This document shows positions 1 to 6,417 of a stretch of 14,264 nt of DNA, in pieces. The stretch covers positions 1-14,264 of the forward strand of contig WRJV01000303.1 of the NCBI GenBank assembly GCA_009778415.1. Reading direction: 5' to 3'. The notes beneath the pieces are model-generated. The model had not been told where the DNA came from. It worked only from the letters and a program-made list of their open reading frames with translations, and did no database searches. The translations under genes were made by a program, and so were the position numbers. Numbering within the stretch: position 1 is the stretch's first letter; each line of letters starts with the position of its first letter. Source of the stretch: Clostridiales bacterium (GTDB taxonomy: Bacteria > Bacillota > Clostridia > Peptostreptococcales > Anaerovoracaceae).

Positions 1-1700
1 GCCCTTCTGACCGCCTCGCCGCTGCTTATTTCTTCGCTGGCGCCGCCCCTCCTGAGCTTGTACTCCACAATGCCGTCGCCTGCCCGCTTGCCCACGGTGA
101 TCCTGACCGGGATGCCGATAAGGTCAGCGTCTTTGAACTTCACGCCGGCCCTCTCGTCCCTGTCGTCCAGGAGCGTTTCGACGCCGGCAGCCGTTAGTTC
201 GCTGTATATGCCCTCCGCCAGCGCCTCCTGTTCTTGGTTGCCGCTGTTAACTATAGTGACGATGGCGTGGTACGGCGCTACCGAAACCGGCCAGATGATG
301 CCGTCCTCGTCGTGGTGCTGCTCCACAATGGCAGCCAGCGTCCTTGTGACGCCTATCCCGTAGCAGCCCATCACAATAAGGTGCCCCTCCATGTTCTCGT
401 CCTTGTAGTAGGCGCCCATGGATTCGCTGTACTTCGTCCCCAGTTTGAATATCTGCCCGACTTCTATGCCTCTGGCGTATTTGACAGGAGCTTCGCATAT
501 GGGGCAGGGGTCGCCTTCCTTGAGCATTTTCAAATCTGCCACTATGTCTGCGCTGTAGTCCCTGCCGTAGTTCACGTTCTTCAAGTGGTGATCGAGCTTG
601 CACGCCCCGGCGCACAAATTCCTGAGCCCCGGGAGTTCGCTGTCCACAACTATTCTACAGTTCCGAAGGCCAATCGGTCCTGTAAAGCCGCCCACGCAGC
701 CGGTTTCGCTGCCCATCTTCTCCTCGTCTGCAAACTCCAGTGCATGCTCGGGTATGCCTAGGGCATTGACGAGCTTTATCCTGTTCAGTTCGCGGTCTCC
801 CCTGATGAAAGCCGCGACGTAGCCGTCCGCTTCCCCTTCCTTGTCGTAAGTCGTGAACAGGAGCGCTTTCATCGTCCTGCTCTGCGGCATCCCCAAGTAA
901 TTCGCTACGTCAGCGATTGTCTTCGTCCCAGGCGTGAACACCTCTTCAAGCTCCAGCATCTCGCAGCCCTCCGGCAGAGCGTCAAGACATGCGGCGCGCT
1001 CCGATGTGGCCGCCATGTCGCATTTTGTGCAGTAAGCCACTTCGCTTTCCCCTATGTCTGACAGCGCGGTGAACTCGTGAGAATTGCTGCCGCCAATGGC
1101 ACCTGTATCGGCTTCGACAGCCCTGTAGGCCAGCCCGCACCTGTTGAAAATCTTCTCGTAGGTCGCATACATCGTGTCGTAGCTCTTGTCCAATTCCTCA
1201 AAGCTCTTGTCAAACGTGTATGCGTCCTTCATGATGAACTCCCTGCTGCGCATGAGCCCAAAGCGGGGCCTCGCCTCGTCCCGGTATTTGTGCTGGATCT
1301 GGTACAGGTTCAGCGGCAGCTGCCTGTATGATGAAACCTCGTTCCTGACTATGTCGGTAAATATCTCTTCGTGGGTGGGGCCTAGGCAGAAATCCCTCCC
1401 GCTCCTGTCCTTGAGGCGCCAGAGCTCCGGCCCGTAGGCGTACCATCTTCCAGACTCCTGCCACAGCTCGGCCGGCTGAATCGCCGACATGTTTATTTCC
1501 TGCCCGCCTGCGTCGTCCATCTCCTGCCGTATTATCCCCTCGATTTTTCTGAGCGAACGGTACCCCAGGGGCATGAACCCGTATACGCCGGACACTATTT
1601 TTTTGATCATCCCCGCCCGCAGCAGCAGGATGTGGCTCGATATCTCGGCTTCGCTGGGGACTTCCCGCAATGTCCTAAGATGCATTCTCGATAGTTTCAT
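1..1700 (-). CDS. proS: Prolyl-tRNA synthetase, bacterial type (3' end cut by window edge)
   Basis: Class II aminoacyl-tRNA synthetase that charges tRNA-Pro in the cytoplasm. The 566 complete codons begin MKLSRMHLRTLREVPSEAE, the usual N-terminus of the bacterial enzyme. Class II motif 2 is visible around residues 135-160 (YRDEARPRFGLMRSREF), followed by MKDAYTFD. An inserted editing (INS) domain lies at roughly residues 225-405 and contains CTKC and CPIC cysteine pairs. Motif 3 is near residue 450 (GCYGIGVTRT). The anticodon-binding domain follows, with LLDDRDERAGVKFKDADLIG. E. coli ProRS has about 572 residues, so only a few residues and the stop should be missing. The ATG at 1698-1700 has a GGAG box six bases upstream. 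It is the last visible gene of the minus-strand series, 66 bases after ispDF, and a hairpin repeat fills that gap. Identity is very sure. Confidence 0.97.
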   Translation of the reverse strand, partial: MKLSRMHLRTLREVPSEAEISSHILLLRAGMIKKIVSGVYGFMPLGYRSLRKIEGIIRQEMDDAGGQEINMSAIQPAELWQESGRWYAYGPELWRLKDRSGRDFCLGPTHEEIFTDIVRNEVSSYRQLPLNLYQIQHKYRDEARPRFGLMRSREFIMKDAYTFDKSFEELDKSYDTMYATYEKIFNRCGLAYRAVEADTGAIGGSNSHEFTALSDIGESEVAYCTKCDMAATSERAACLDALPEGCEMLELEEVFTPGTKTIADVANYLGMPQSRTMKALLFTTYDKEGEADGYVAAFIRGDRELNRIKLVNALGIPEHALEFADEEKMGSETGCVGGFTGPIGLRNCRIVVDSELPGLRNLCAGACKLDHHLKNVNYGRDYSADIVADLKMLKEGDPCPICEAPVKYARGIEVGQIFKLGTKYSESMGAYYKDENMEGHLIVMGCYGIGVTRTLAAIVEQHHDEDGIIWPVSVAPYHAIVTIVNSGNQEQEALAEGIYSELTAAGVETLLDDRDERAGVKFKDADLIGIPVRITVGKRAGDGIVEYKLRRGGASEEISSGEAVRR

Positions 1701-1714
1701 CTCCGTCTCCTTTA

Positions 1715-1761
1715 CTTACGCGGGCTGTCGCCCGCAACCAGATGGGGCTCTGCCCGCAACC
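1715..1761 (-). repeat. GC-rich double hairpin repeat in the ispDF-proS gap
   Basis: On the minus strand two related units follow the ispDF stop. Each begins GGTTGCGGGC or GTTGCGGGC, and the 10-base GGTTGCGGGC box on the plus strand reads as gcccgcaacc at 1730-1739 and 1752-1761. The first unit can fold as GGGC-AGA-GCCC (1745-1755). The second folds as GCGGGC-GACA-GCCCGC (1720-1735), a perfect 6-bp stem. The 19 bases at 1715-1733 match 18 of 19 bases at 8021-8039, upstream of the response regulator gene. There is no T-run after the stems, so this is not an ordinary terminator. It could be a REP-like dispersed element or a leader structure just ahead of the proS ribosome binding site. Confidence 0.75.
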
Positions 1762-1766
1762 CATAC

Positions 1767-2912
1767 TCATCCTATTTTTATCAGGGTACACACCGCATGG
1801 GCTGCAATTCCTTCTTCCCTGCCTGCAAAACCCAGCTTTTCAGTGGTCGTCCCCTTTATGTTGATCCTGTCTTCGGAAATGCCGAGGGCCTTTGCAACAG
1901 CTTTTGACATTTCCTGCTTGTACGGTGCAATTTTCGGTTTTTCCGCTATTACCACGGCGTCTATGTTCCCGATGCCGTACCCCTTTGCCTGTACCACGCG
2001 CGCAACTGCTTCAAGCAGCGACAAGCTCGAAACGCCCAAGTACCTAGCGTCGCTGTCGGGAAAATGCTCTCCGATGTCCCCGCTGCCGGACGCTCCAAGG
2101 AGCGCGTCCATCACTGCATGCAGCAGCACGTCGGCATCAGAATGCCCGGCAAGGCCCCTGTCAAAAGGTATTTCAACCCCGCCCAGGAACAATTTCCGGC
2201 CTGCTGCAAAAGCGTGGGCGTCAAACCCCGTCCCGACTCTTGTTTCCTTGCCTAAAGGCATGTCGCATCCCGTCGTTATCTTGATATTGGCGTAGGATCC
2301 CGGAACAATGTACACAACATGGCCCGCCCTCTCTGCCAGCACTGCGTCGTCGGTCCCAGTAAAACCGTCCTTGCGCGCCTTTTCGTAGGCGTCCATAATC
2401 AGCTGTTTTTCAAAAGCCTGGGGCGTTTGGACAGCATGTATCAAGCTTCTGTCAGCCGTGACGGAGCTTTCGGAGCCTGTCATCACGCGGATCGTGTCCT
2501 TGACGGGCACTGCGCATACGACGGCTTTTTTTTCCAGCACTGCTTCCAGGATATCGCCGATCAGCCGTTCTTCGGCAAATGGCCTGGCTGCGTCGTGGAT
2601 CAGCACGTAGTCTGTTTCCGGCGGGAGCCTTTTCAAACCTTCGTACACAGAATCCTGGCGCGTCTTCCCGCCAACGGTCACAATCGCGTCTATGCCGCTG
2701 CCCTGCAGCAGCTCGCTGCATTTTTCGCAGTGTTCGGCGTCTGCCACGACTATTGTGCAGTCGATGTGGCGGCACCTGCTGAACATCTCCGCCGCCTTGA
2801 CAACCATCGGTCTGCCGCCCACATCCAAATATTGTTTTGGCAGCTCGCGGCCCATCCTGCTTCCCGAGCCTGCAGCGGCTATTATTGCAGCTATCTTTTT
2901 ATTGTTGAACAT
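1767..2912 (-). CDS. ispDF: Bifunctional IspD/IspF enzyme of the MEP isoprenoid pathway
   Basis: A 381-residue fusion catalysing two non-consecutive steps of the MEP pathway: CTP transfer to 2-C-methyl-D-erythritol 4-phosphate (IspD half) and cyclisation to 2-C-methyl-D-erythritol 2,4-cyclodiphosphate (IspF half). The IspD half, residues 1 to about 222, shows the nucleotide-binding AAAGSGSRMG and KQ (residues 12-27), TRQDSVYEGL, LIHDAARPF, VPVKDT, QTPQAF and TGTDDA. The IspF half starts at RVGTGFDAH, with metal ligands D231, H233 and H265 (GHSDADVLLHAVMDALLG), and ends with KGTTTEKLGFAGREEGIAAHAV. There is no linker to speak of. The ATG at 2910-2912 has only a weak upstream box (CGGAA), but the protein starts properly at the first beta strand. 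It lies 41 bases after the PIN-TRAM gene, probably cotranscribed. B. subtilis encodes ispD and ispF separately; fusions are best known from Proteobacteria. Confidence 0.96.
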   Translation of the reverse strand: MFNNKKIAAIIAAAGSGSRMGRELPKQYLDVGGRPMVVKAAEMFSRCRHIDCTIVVADAEHCEKCSELLQGSGIDAIVTVGGKTRQDSVYEGLKRLPPETDYVLIHDAARPFAEERLIGDILEAVLEKKAVVCAVPVKDTIRVMTGSESSVTADRSLIHAVQTPQAFEKQLIMDAYEKARKDGFTGTDDAVLAERAGHVVYIVPGSYANIKITTGCDMPLGKETRVGTGFDAHAFAAGRKLFLGGVEIPFDRGLAGHSDADVLLHAVMDALLGASGSGDIGEHFPDSDARYLGVSSLSLLEAVARVVQAKGYGIGNIDAVVIAEKPKIAPYKQEMSKAVAKALGISEDRINIKGTTTEKLGFAGREEGIAAHAVCTLIKIG

Positions 2913-2953
2913 GGCTTTAGTTCCGATTTTGACAGGGCTTCCGGACGTGCCCT

Positions 2954-4057
2954 TTACTTGAGTTTGGCAAAAATCATCCTTCCGGCAGACGTCTGCAAGA
3001 CGCTGGTAACGATTGCCGCTACAGTTTTCCCGATGTGCTTTTTCCCCTCTTCGACGACTATCATGGTTCCGTCGTCAAGGTACGCGACACCTTGGTTGTT
3101 TTCTTTCCCCTCTTTGACGAGGAACAGCTTCATTTCTTCGCCCGGCAGGACAACGGGCTTTAGCGTGTTCGCAAGTTCGTTGATGTTGAGAACCTCGACG
3201 CCCTTGATCGCTGCGACTTTGTTGAGGTTGAAGTCGTTTGTGACGACTTTGCCGTTCGTGAGCTGCGCGAGCTTGAGCAGTTTTACGTCGACCTCCGGAA
3301 TCTCGTCCAGGGTTTTTTCAGACTCTGTGTTGTACACCTCAATCCCGTACTCCGTCTGAATCCTGTTGAGCACGTCCAGCCCCCGCCTGCCCCTGTTGCG
3401 TTTTAGCGAATCAGAAGAATCCGCGATGTGCCGCAGCTCGACGAGGACAAATTCCGGTATGAGGATGTTCCCTTCGATGAAGCCTGTCTTCATGATGTCT
3501 GCTATCCTGCCGTCAATTATGACGCTAGTGTCCAGGATTTTTGGGGAAGCGTCGATGTGCTTCCCTTTTGCTTTGGGGATTGCCACAGACGCCCTTCTGA
3601 CAGCGAGCAGCGCCGGGATGATGTCCCTGCCTTTTCTCGTGGCGATAATAACGCCCAAGTAAGCAAGGACCATGTAAGTGACAATGCTCAATATGGTGCC
3701 CAGAAAAACGATCTGTATGGTTTTGAATATGCTGCTGATAAGGAATGCTATGACAAGTCCGATGATAAGCCCCGCTGTACCCATCACCATGTCGTTGGTG
3801 GAAATGGACTGCAGGTCTGTTTCGATGGTTTTTGCGACTTTTGCGCTCTGTTTACCGATAGCAGGCGTAATCCTAAAAAATAATAATCCGAAAAAAAGTG
3901 CGAATACAATAGCAGCCCCGACCTGCTGCGATTCTGACAGCCACGGAGTGTTCCAGTTTTCATTTAAGCTCAAAAGGTATTTTGTCAGTAAAAAAACACC
4001 ATATCCAATGGCGAATCCTACTAGGGTAAACACTATTCTGAATAGTTTTCTTAACAA
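2954..4057 (-). CDS. Membrane PIN-TRAM domain protein (YacL family)
   Basis: A 367-residue integral membrane protein of the YacL type. About four hydrophobic segments occupy residues 8-30, 45-65, 90-112 and 115-140. A cytoplasmic PIN nuclease-like domain follows at about 172-295 (KILDTSVIIDGRIADI), with acidic candidates D176, E207 and D275. A TRAM-type small beta domain, probably RNA-binding, lies at about 300-355 (LPGEEMKLFLVKEGKENNQGVAYLDDGT would be its core). The cellular role is not firmly known; a ribonuclease or toxin-like PIN activity is inferred from the fold. The start is a TTG at 4055-4057, chosen because a perfect AGGAGGTG box sits five bases upstream and the protein then begins MLRKLFRIVF, as expected for the family. 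Its place between cdnL and ispD matches the conserved order in many Bacillota. Confidence 0.9.
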   Translation of the reverse strand: MLRKLFRIVFTLVGFAIGYGVFLLTKYLLSLNENWNTPWLSESQQVGAAIVFALFFGLLFFRITPAIGKQSAKVAKTIETDLQSISTNDMVMGTAGLIIGLVIAFLISSIFKTIQIVFLGTILSIVTYMVLAYLGVIIATRKGRDIIPALLAVRRASVAIPKAKGKHIDASPKILDTSVIIDGRIADIMKTGFIEGNILIPEFVLVELRHIADSSDSLKRNRGRRGLDVLNRIQTEYGIEVYNTESEKTLDEIPEVDVKLLKLAQLTNGKVVTNDFNLNKVAAIKGVEVLNINELANTLKPVVLPGEEMKLFLVKEGKENNQGVAYLDDGTMIVVEEGKKHIGKTVAAIVTSVLQTSAGRMIFAKLK

Positions 4058-4072
4058 CCTTTCACCTCCTTT
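4058..4072 (-). promoter_or_regulatory. Strong ribosome binding site deciding a TTG start
   Basis: On the minus strand AAAGGAGGTG occupies 4072-4063, five bases before the TTG at 4057-4055. This is a full match to the 16S anti-Shine-Dalgarno sequence, and it supports the TTG as the true start of the PIN-TRAM gene. Confidence 0.85.
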
Positions 4073-4109
4073 CGTTTAATCTGCCCCCGGGACCATTGGG
4101 GTGCCAAAC

Positions 4110-4169
4110 AAAAAAAGCCACGGCAAGTTGATTAATTCCAGCCCGGCATACAATTACGAAGCCATAGCC
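4110..4169 (-). terminator. Possible intrinsic terminator after cdnL
   Basis: On the minus strand GGCTATGGC (4169-4161) can pair with GCCGTGGCT (4124-4116) over nine positions, six Watson-Crick and three G-U. A run of seven T follows at once (4116-4110). The loop is long, about 36 bases, which weakens the case. It begins seven bases after the cdnL stop. If it works, it would partly separate cdnL transcription from the downstream PIN-TRAM gene. Confidence 0.4.
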
Positions 4170-4175
4170 GCCTGT

Positions 4176-4649
4176 TCACACGGCCTTGTCGATGATATTG
4201 TTCGCCTCCTTGACGTCGATCCCCATTATCAGAATAATCTCGCTCAACAGAATCTGCTTGGCGTCTGAAAGCATTTTCTTTTCGCCTGTGGAAAGTTTCT
4301 TTTCCCTGTCCGTGCGCATGAGGTTCCTCACAACTTCCGCCACTTCAAGAACATCGCCGGTTTTGAGTTTTTCCGAGTTCTCGCGGTATCTTCGGTTCCA
4401 GTTCGCGGACATTTCGCTTGATTCAGATTCCAGTATGCTTATGGCCTCTTCGAGTTTTACGACTGACACAACCGACCTGACGCCGATCTGTTTAGTGCTG
4501 TCAACCGGAATCATGATCTTCATGTCCCCGCAAGGAAATTTCAAAACGTAATATTTCTTGACCTCGCCGAGGATTTTCATTTCTTCTATCTCTTCGATAA
4601 CCCCGGCGCCGTGCATCGGGTGCACAATCTTATCCCCAATGGTAAACAT
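4176..4649 (-). CDS. CarD/CdnL-type transcription regulator
   Basis: A 157-residue protein of the CarD/CdnL family (PF02559), which binds the RNA polymerase beta subunit and stabilises open complexes at promoters, often of rRNA and stress genes. The N-terminal RNA-polymerase-interacting Tudor-like domain is clear in MFTIGDKIVHPMHGAGVIEE, followed by ILGEVKKYYVLKFPCGDMKI and IPVDSTKQIG. The C-terminal helical DNA-binding region (about 70-157) contains SANWNRRYRENSEKLKTGD and LSTGEKKMLSDAKQIL. The frame is open from an ATG at 4700, but that codon lies inside the spacer of the sigma-A promoter at 4680-4708 and would precede the transcript. The ATG at 4647-4649 has GGGAGG eight bases upstream and gives the family's normal N-terminus. 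It heads the minus-strand housekeeping series. Confidence 0.93.
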   Translation of the reverse strand: MFTIGDKIVHPMHGAGVIEEIEEMKILGEVKKYYVLKFPCGDMKIMIPVDSTKQIGVRSVVSVVKLEEAISILESESSEMSANWNRRYRENSEKLKTGDVLEVAEVVRNLMRTDREKKLSTGEKKMLSDAKQILLSEIILIMGIDVKEANNIIDKAV

Positions 4650-4679
4650 ATCCTCATCCTCCCGAACACCCTTACTATA

Positions 4680-4708
4680 AGTATATTCACTTGGAGACAT
4701 TATGTCAA
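4680..4708 (-). promoter_or_regulatory. Sigma-A promoter P1 of cdnL
   Basis: On the minus strand a perfect -35 TTGACA (4708-4703), a 17-base spacer and -10 TATACT (4685-4680) are seen. Transcription should begin near 4673, giving a short leader of about 24 bases to the ATG at 4649. It rules out the more upstream ATG at 4700 as the start for transcripts made from here. Confidence 0.85.
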
Positions 4709-4741
4709 GAAAAACGGCTTTTTAATGAAGATAAATTTTTT

Positions 4742-4770
4742 AGTGTATCATAACATTTTTTGGATGTCAA
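4742..4770 (-). promoter_or_regulatory. Second, upstream sigma-A promoter (P2) reading toward cdnL
   Basis: On the minus strand a perfect -35 TTGACA (4770-4765), a 17-base spacer and TACACT (4747-4742, four of six matches to TATAAT) are seen. It reads in the same direction as P1, 62 bases further upstream. The surroundings are very AT-rich, which favours promoter function, but the -10 box is weaker than that of P1. Confidence 0.6.
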
Positions 4771-4820
4771 CATATTTTCTTACAGAAACACTGATAAAAC
4801 AGTTTTTTTGTTGGTTTTCC

Positions 4821-4849
4821 TTGACATTTAGCAAAACTGGTAATATGAT
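4821..4849 (+). promoter_or_regulatory. Sigma-A promoter of the methyltransferase-permease operon
   Basis: A perfect -35 TTGACA (4821-4826), a 17-base spacer and TATGAT (4844-4849) are seen. The expected transcription start is near 4856, giving a leader of about 40 bases to the TTG start at 4897. It is divergent from the two cdnL promoters, with 50 bases between this -35 box and that of P2. Confidence 0.85.
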
Positions 4850-4896
4850 GTATTTAGTTTTTTTCTGAAAATTCATAAGGAAGGGGTGGCTCATTT

Positions 4897-6381
4897 TTGG
4901 CGAAATTTATTTTTGACAAACAGCCAAAGCTAACTTACCTGACAGAGTCGCAGGTGAAGGAAATTCATGCGAAAGCGCTTGAGATTTTGGAGCGGGCCGG
5001 CGTGTATTTTCAATCGGCGGAGGTCCTGAAAATTCTTGAAGGCAAGGGTTGCAAGGTAGACTACAGCAGCGGCATTGCAAAGTTCAATCCGGCTTTTATC
5101 GAAGAGTGTCTGGAAAAAGTCCCTGAAACTTTCGGCTTGTACGACCGGGACGGCAATCTTGCGATGGTTTTGGGCGACGGCAGCTTTACTTTCGACCCGG
5201 GTTCGTCGGGTTTGTATTTTTTAGAATCCGACAACCTGACCGCAAGGGACAACGTTGCGGACGACCTGAGAAAGGTCTACTTGCTGACCGACGCGCTGTC
5301 CGGCTTTGGCATACAGTCGACTGCGCTTGCGCCCTCTGACGTGCCCTCCAGCATTTGCGACGTCTATCGAGTGTACCTGCTGCTGAAGAACTCGACAAAG
5401 CCGATATTGACCGGCGCTTTTGGTTTGGACGGTGTCGACAACATTGCCGCGGTCTGCGCGGCGGTTTCCGGCGGGCTTGAAAGACTTCGCGAAAAGCCTT
5501 GCGTAATATTCGACGTTTGCTCGACCGCACCGCTCAAATGGAACGACGTAAGCGCGCACAACTTGATCGACCTTGCGCGGCTGGGCCTTCCGGTGGAGAC
5601 GATCTCCTGCCCGATCCCAGGCACCGCGTCCCCTGTAACGCTGGCAGGTTCGCTGCTCATTCACCTTGTGGAAACTTTAAGCGGCATTGCCGTCGTACAG
5701 TCCGTGAACCCTGGCAACCCGATGATCTTTGGCGGCGCCCCTATGACATTTGACATGCGAAGCGCCACTACGTCGCTCAACTCAGTCGAATCGAGCATCT
5801 TGGCAGGCTGCTACGCCCAAATCGGCCGCTGGTACGGGATACCCGTACACTGCTACGCGGGCCTTTCCGACTCAAAAGTGGTGGATGCCCAAGCTGGGCT
5901 GGAGTCCGGAATCAGCGGGCTTGCAGCCGTACTCGGCGGCGCTCATATCATATCGGGCCCCGGCATGCTGGACTTTGTCAACACGCTCAGCTTGGAAAAA
6001 CTCGTAATCGACAACGAAATAGCCGCTATGGCAAAGCGCATTTTCAGGGGAATTGACGTTTCCGAGGAAACTTTGGCCGTCGACCTCATATGCGAAACCG
6101 GCCAAAGCGGCGACTATCTCACTAAAAGCCATACGGCAAAATGGTTCAAAAAAGAGCTCTACATCCCACCGCTGACAATAGACAAATTGAACAGAACTAA
6201 GTGGGAGAAAGGAGGGAAAACCGACATCTTTGACAGAGCAAAGAAAGAAACGGAGCACATTTTGGAAAACCACAAACCAAAACCGCTGGGGGCAGAGCGG
6301 GAAGCGCTTTTGGACAAAGCGTTCAGAAATATCATGGATTTGAAAAAAATCGATGATTTGCCCTTTGGTCCTAATTCATAA
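4897..6381 (+). CDS. MttB-superfamily corrinoid-dependent methyltransferase, non-pyrrolysine type
   Basis: A 494-residue member of the trimethylamine methyltransferase family (MttB, PF06253; COG5598). Members transfer a methyl group from a quaternary or tertiary amine to a cob(I)alamin protein. The sequence follows the family from LTYLTESQVKEIHAKALEIL at the N-terminus through FTFDPGSSG, the barrel segments ending FGGAPMTFDMRSATTSLNSVE, and the C-terminal helices. Methanogen MttB carries pyrrolysine (UAG) near residue 334. Here the matching region, YAGLSDSKVVDAQAGLESG at about residues 319-338, is all sense codons and the gene ends in TAA. It therefore belongs with the glycine betaine, proline betaine and carnitine demethylases of anaerobic bacteria; the true substrate cannot be read from sequence. 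The start is a TTG with GGAAGGGGTGG about seven bases upstream. It has its own promoter and is followed by a permease 36 bases away. No corrinoid protein gene is adjacent. Confidence 0.92.
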   Translation: MAKFIFDKQPKLTYLTESQVKEIHAKALEILERAGVYFQSAEVLKILEGKGCKVDYSSGIAKFNPAFIEECLEKVPETFGLYDRDGNLAMVLGDGSFTFDPGSSGLYFLESDNLTARDNVADDLRKVYLLTDALSGFGIQSTALAPSDVPSSICDVYRVYLLLKNSTKPILTGAFGLDGVDNIAAVCAAVSGGLERLREKPCVIFDVCSTAPLKWNDVSAHNLIDLARLGLPVETISCPIPGTASPVTLAGSLLIHLVETLSGIAVVQSVNPGNPMIFGGAPMTFDMRSATTSLNSVESSILAGCYAQIGRWYGIPVHCYAGLSDSKVVDAQAGLESGISGLAAVLGGAHIISGPGMLDFVNTLSLEKLVIDNEIAAMAKRIFRGIDVSEETLAVDLICETGQSGDYLTKSHTAKWFKKELYIPPLTIDKLNRTKWEKGGKTDIFDRAKKETEHILENHKPKPLGAEREALLDKAFRNIMDLKKIDDLPFGPNS

Positions 6382-6417
6382 CCGTTTATTTTTACAGAAA
6401 AGGAGGAATTGTTTGAA

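Noticed and set aside
1489..3359. Long plus-strand open frames of 268 and 346 codons opposite ispDF and the PIN-TRAM gene
   Set aside because: Their translations resemble no protein family, are rich in residues typical of antisense frames, and lie fully over strongly supported minus-strand genes.
4081..4106. Leader hairpin of CCCC/GGGG upstream of the PIN-TRAM ribosome binding site
   Set aside because: Only four G-C pairs with an uneven loop, and no known riboswitch or T-box features are seen.
4650..4700. Upstream in-frame ATG at 4700 that would add 17 residues to the CdnL protein
   Set aside because: It lies inside the spacer of the P1 promoter, has no good ribosome binding site, and the family N-terminus (MFTIGDKI) begins at 4649 behind a GGGAGG box.
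4785..4810. Weak ACTG/CAGT hairpin followed by T7 in the divergent region, terminator-like on the plus strand
   Set aside because: The stem is only about four clean base pairs, and there is no upstream plus-strand gene to terminate.
5851..5930. Pyrrolysine codon in the MttB-like gene
   Set aside because: The region matching the methanogen UAG site contains only sense codons, and the whole 494-codon frame is free of stops until TAA.
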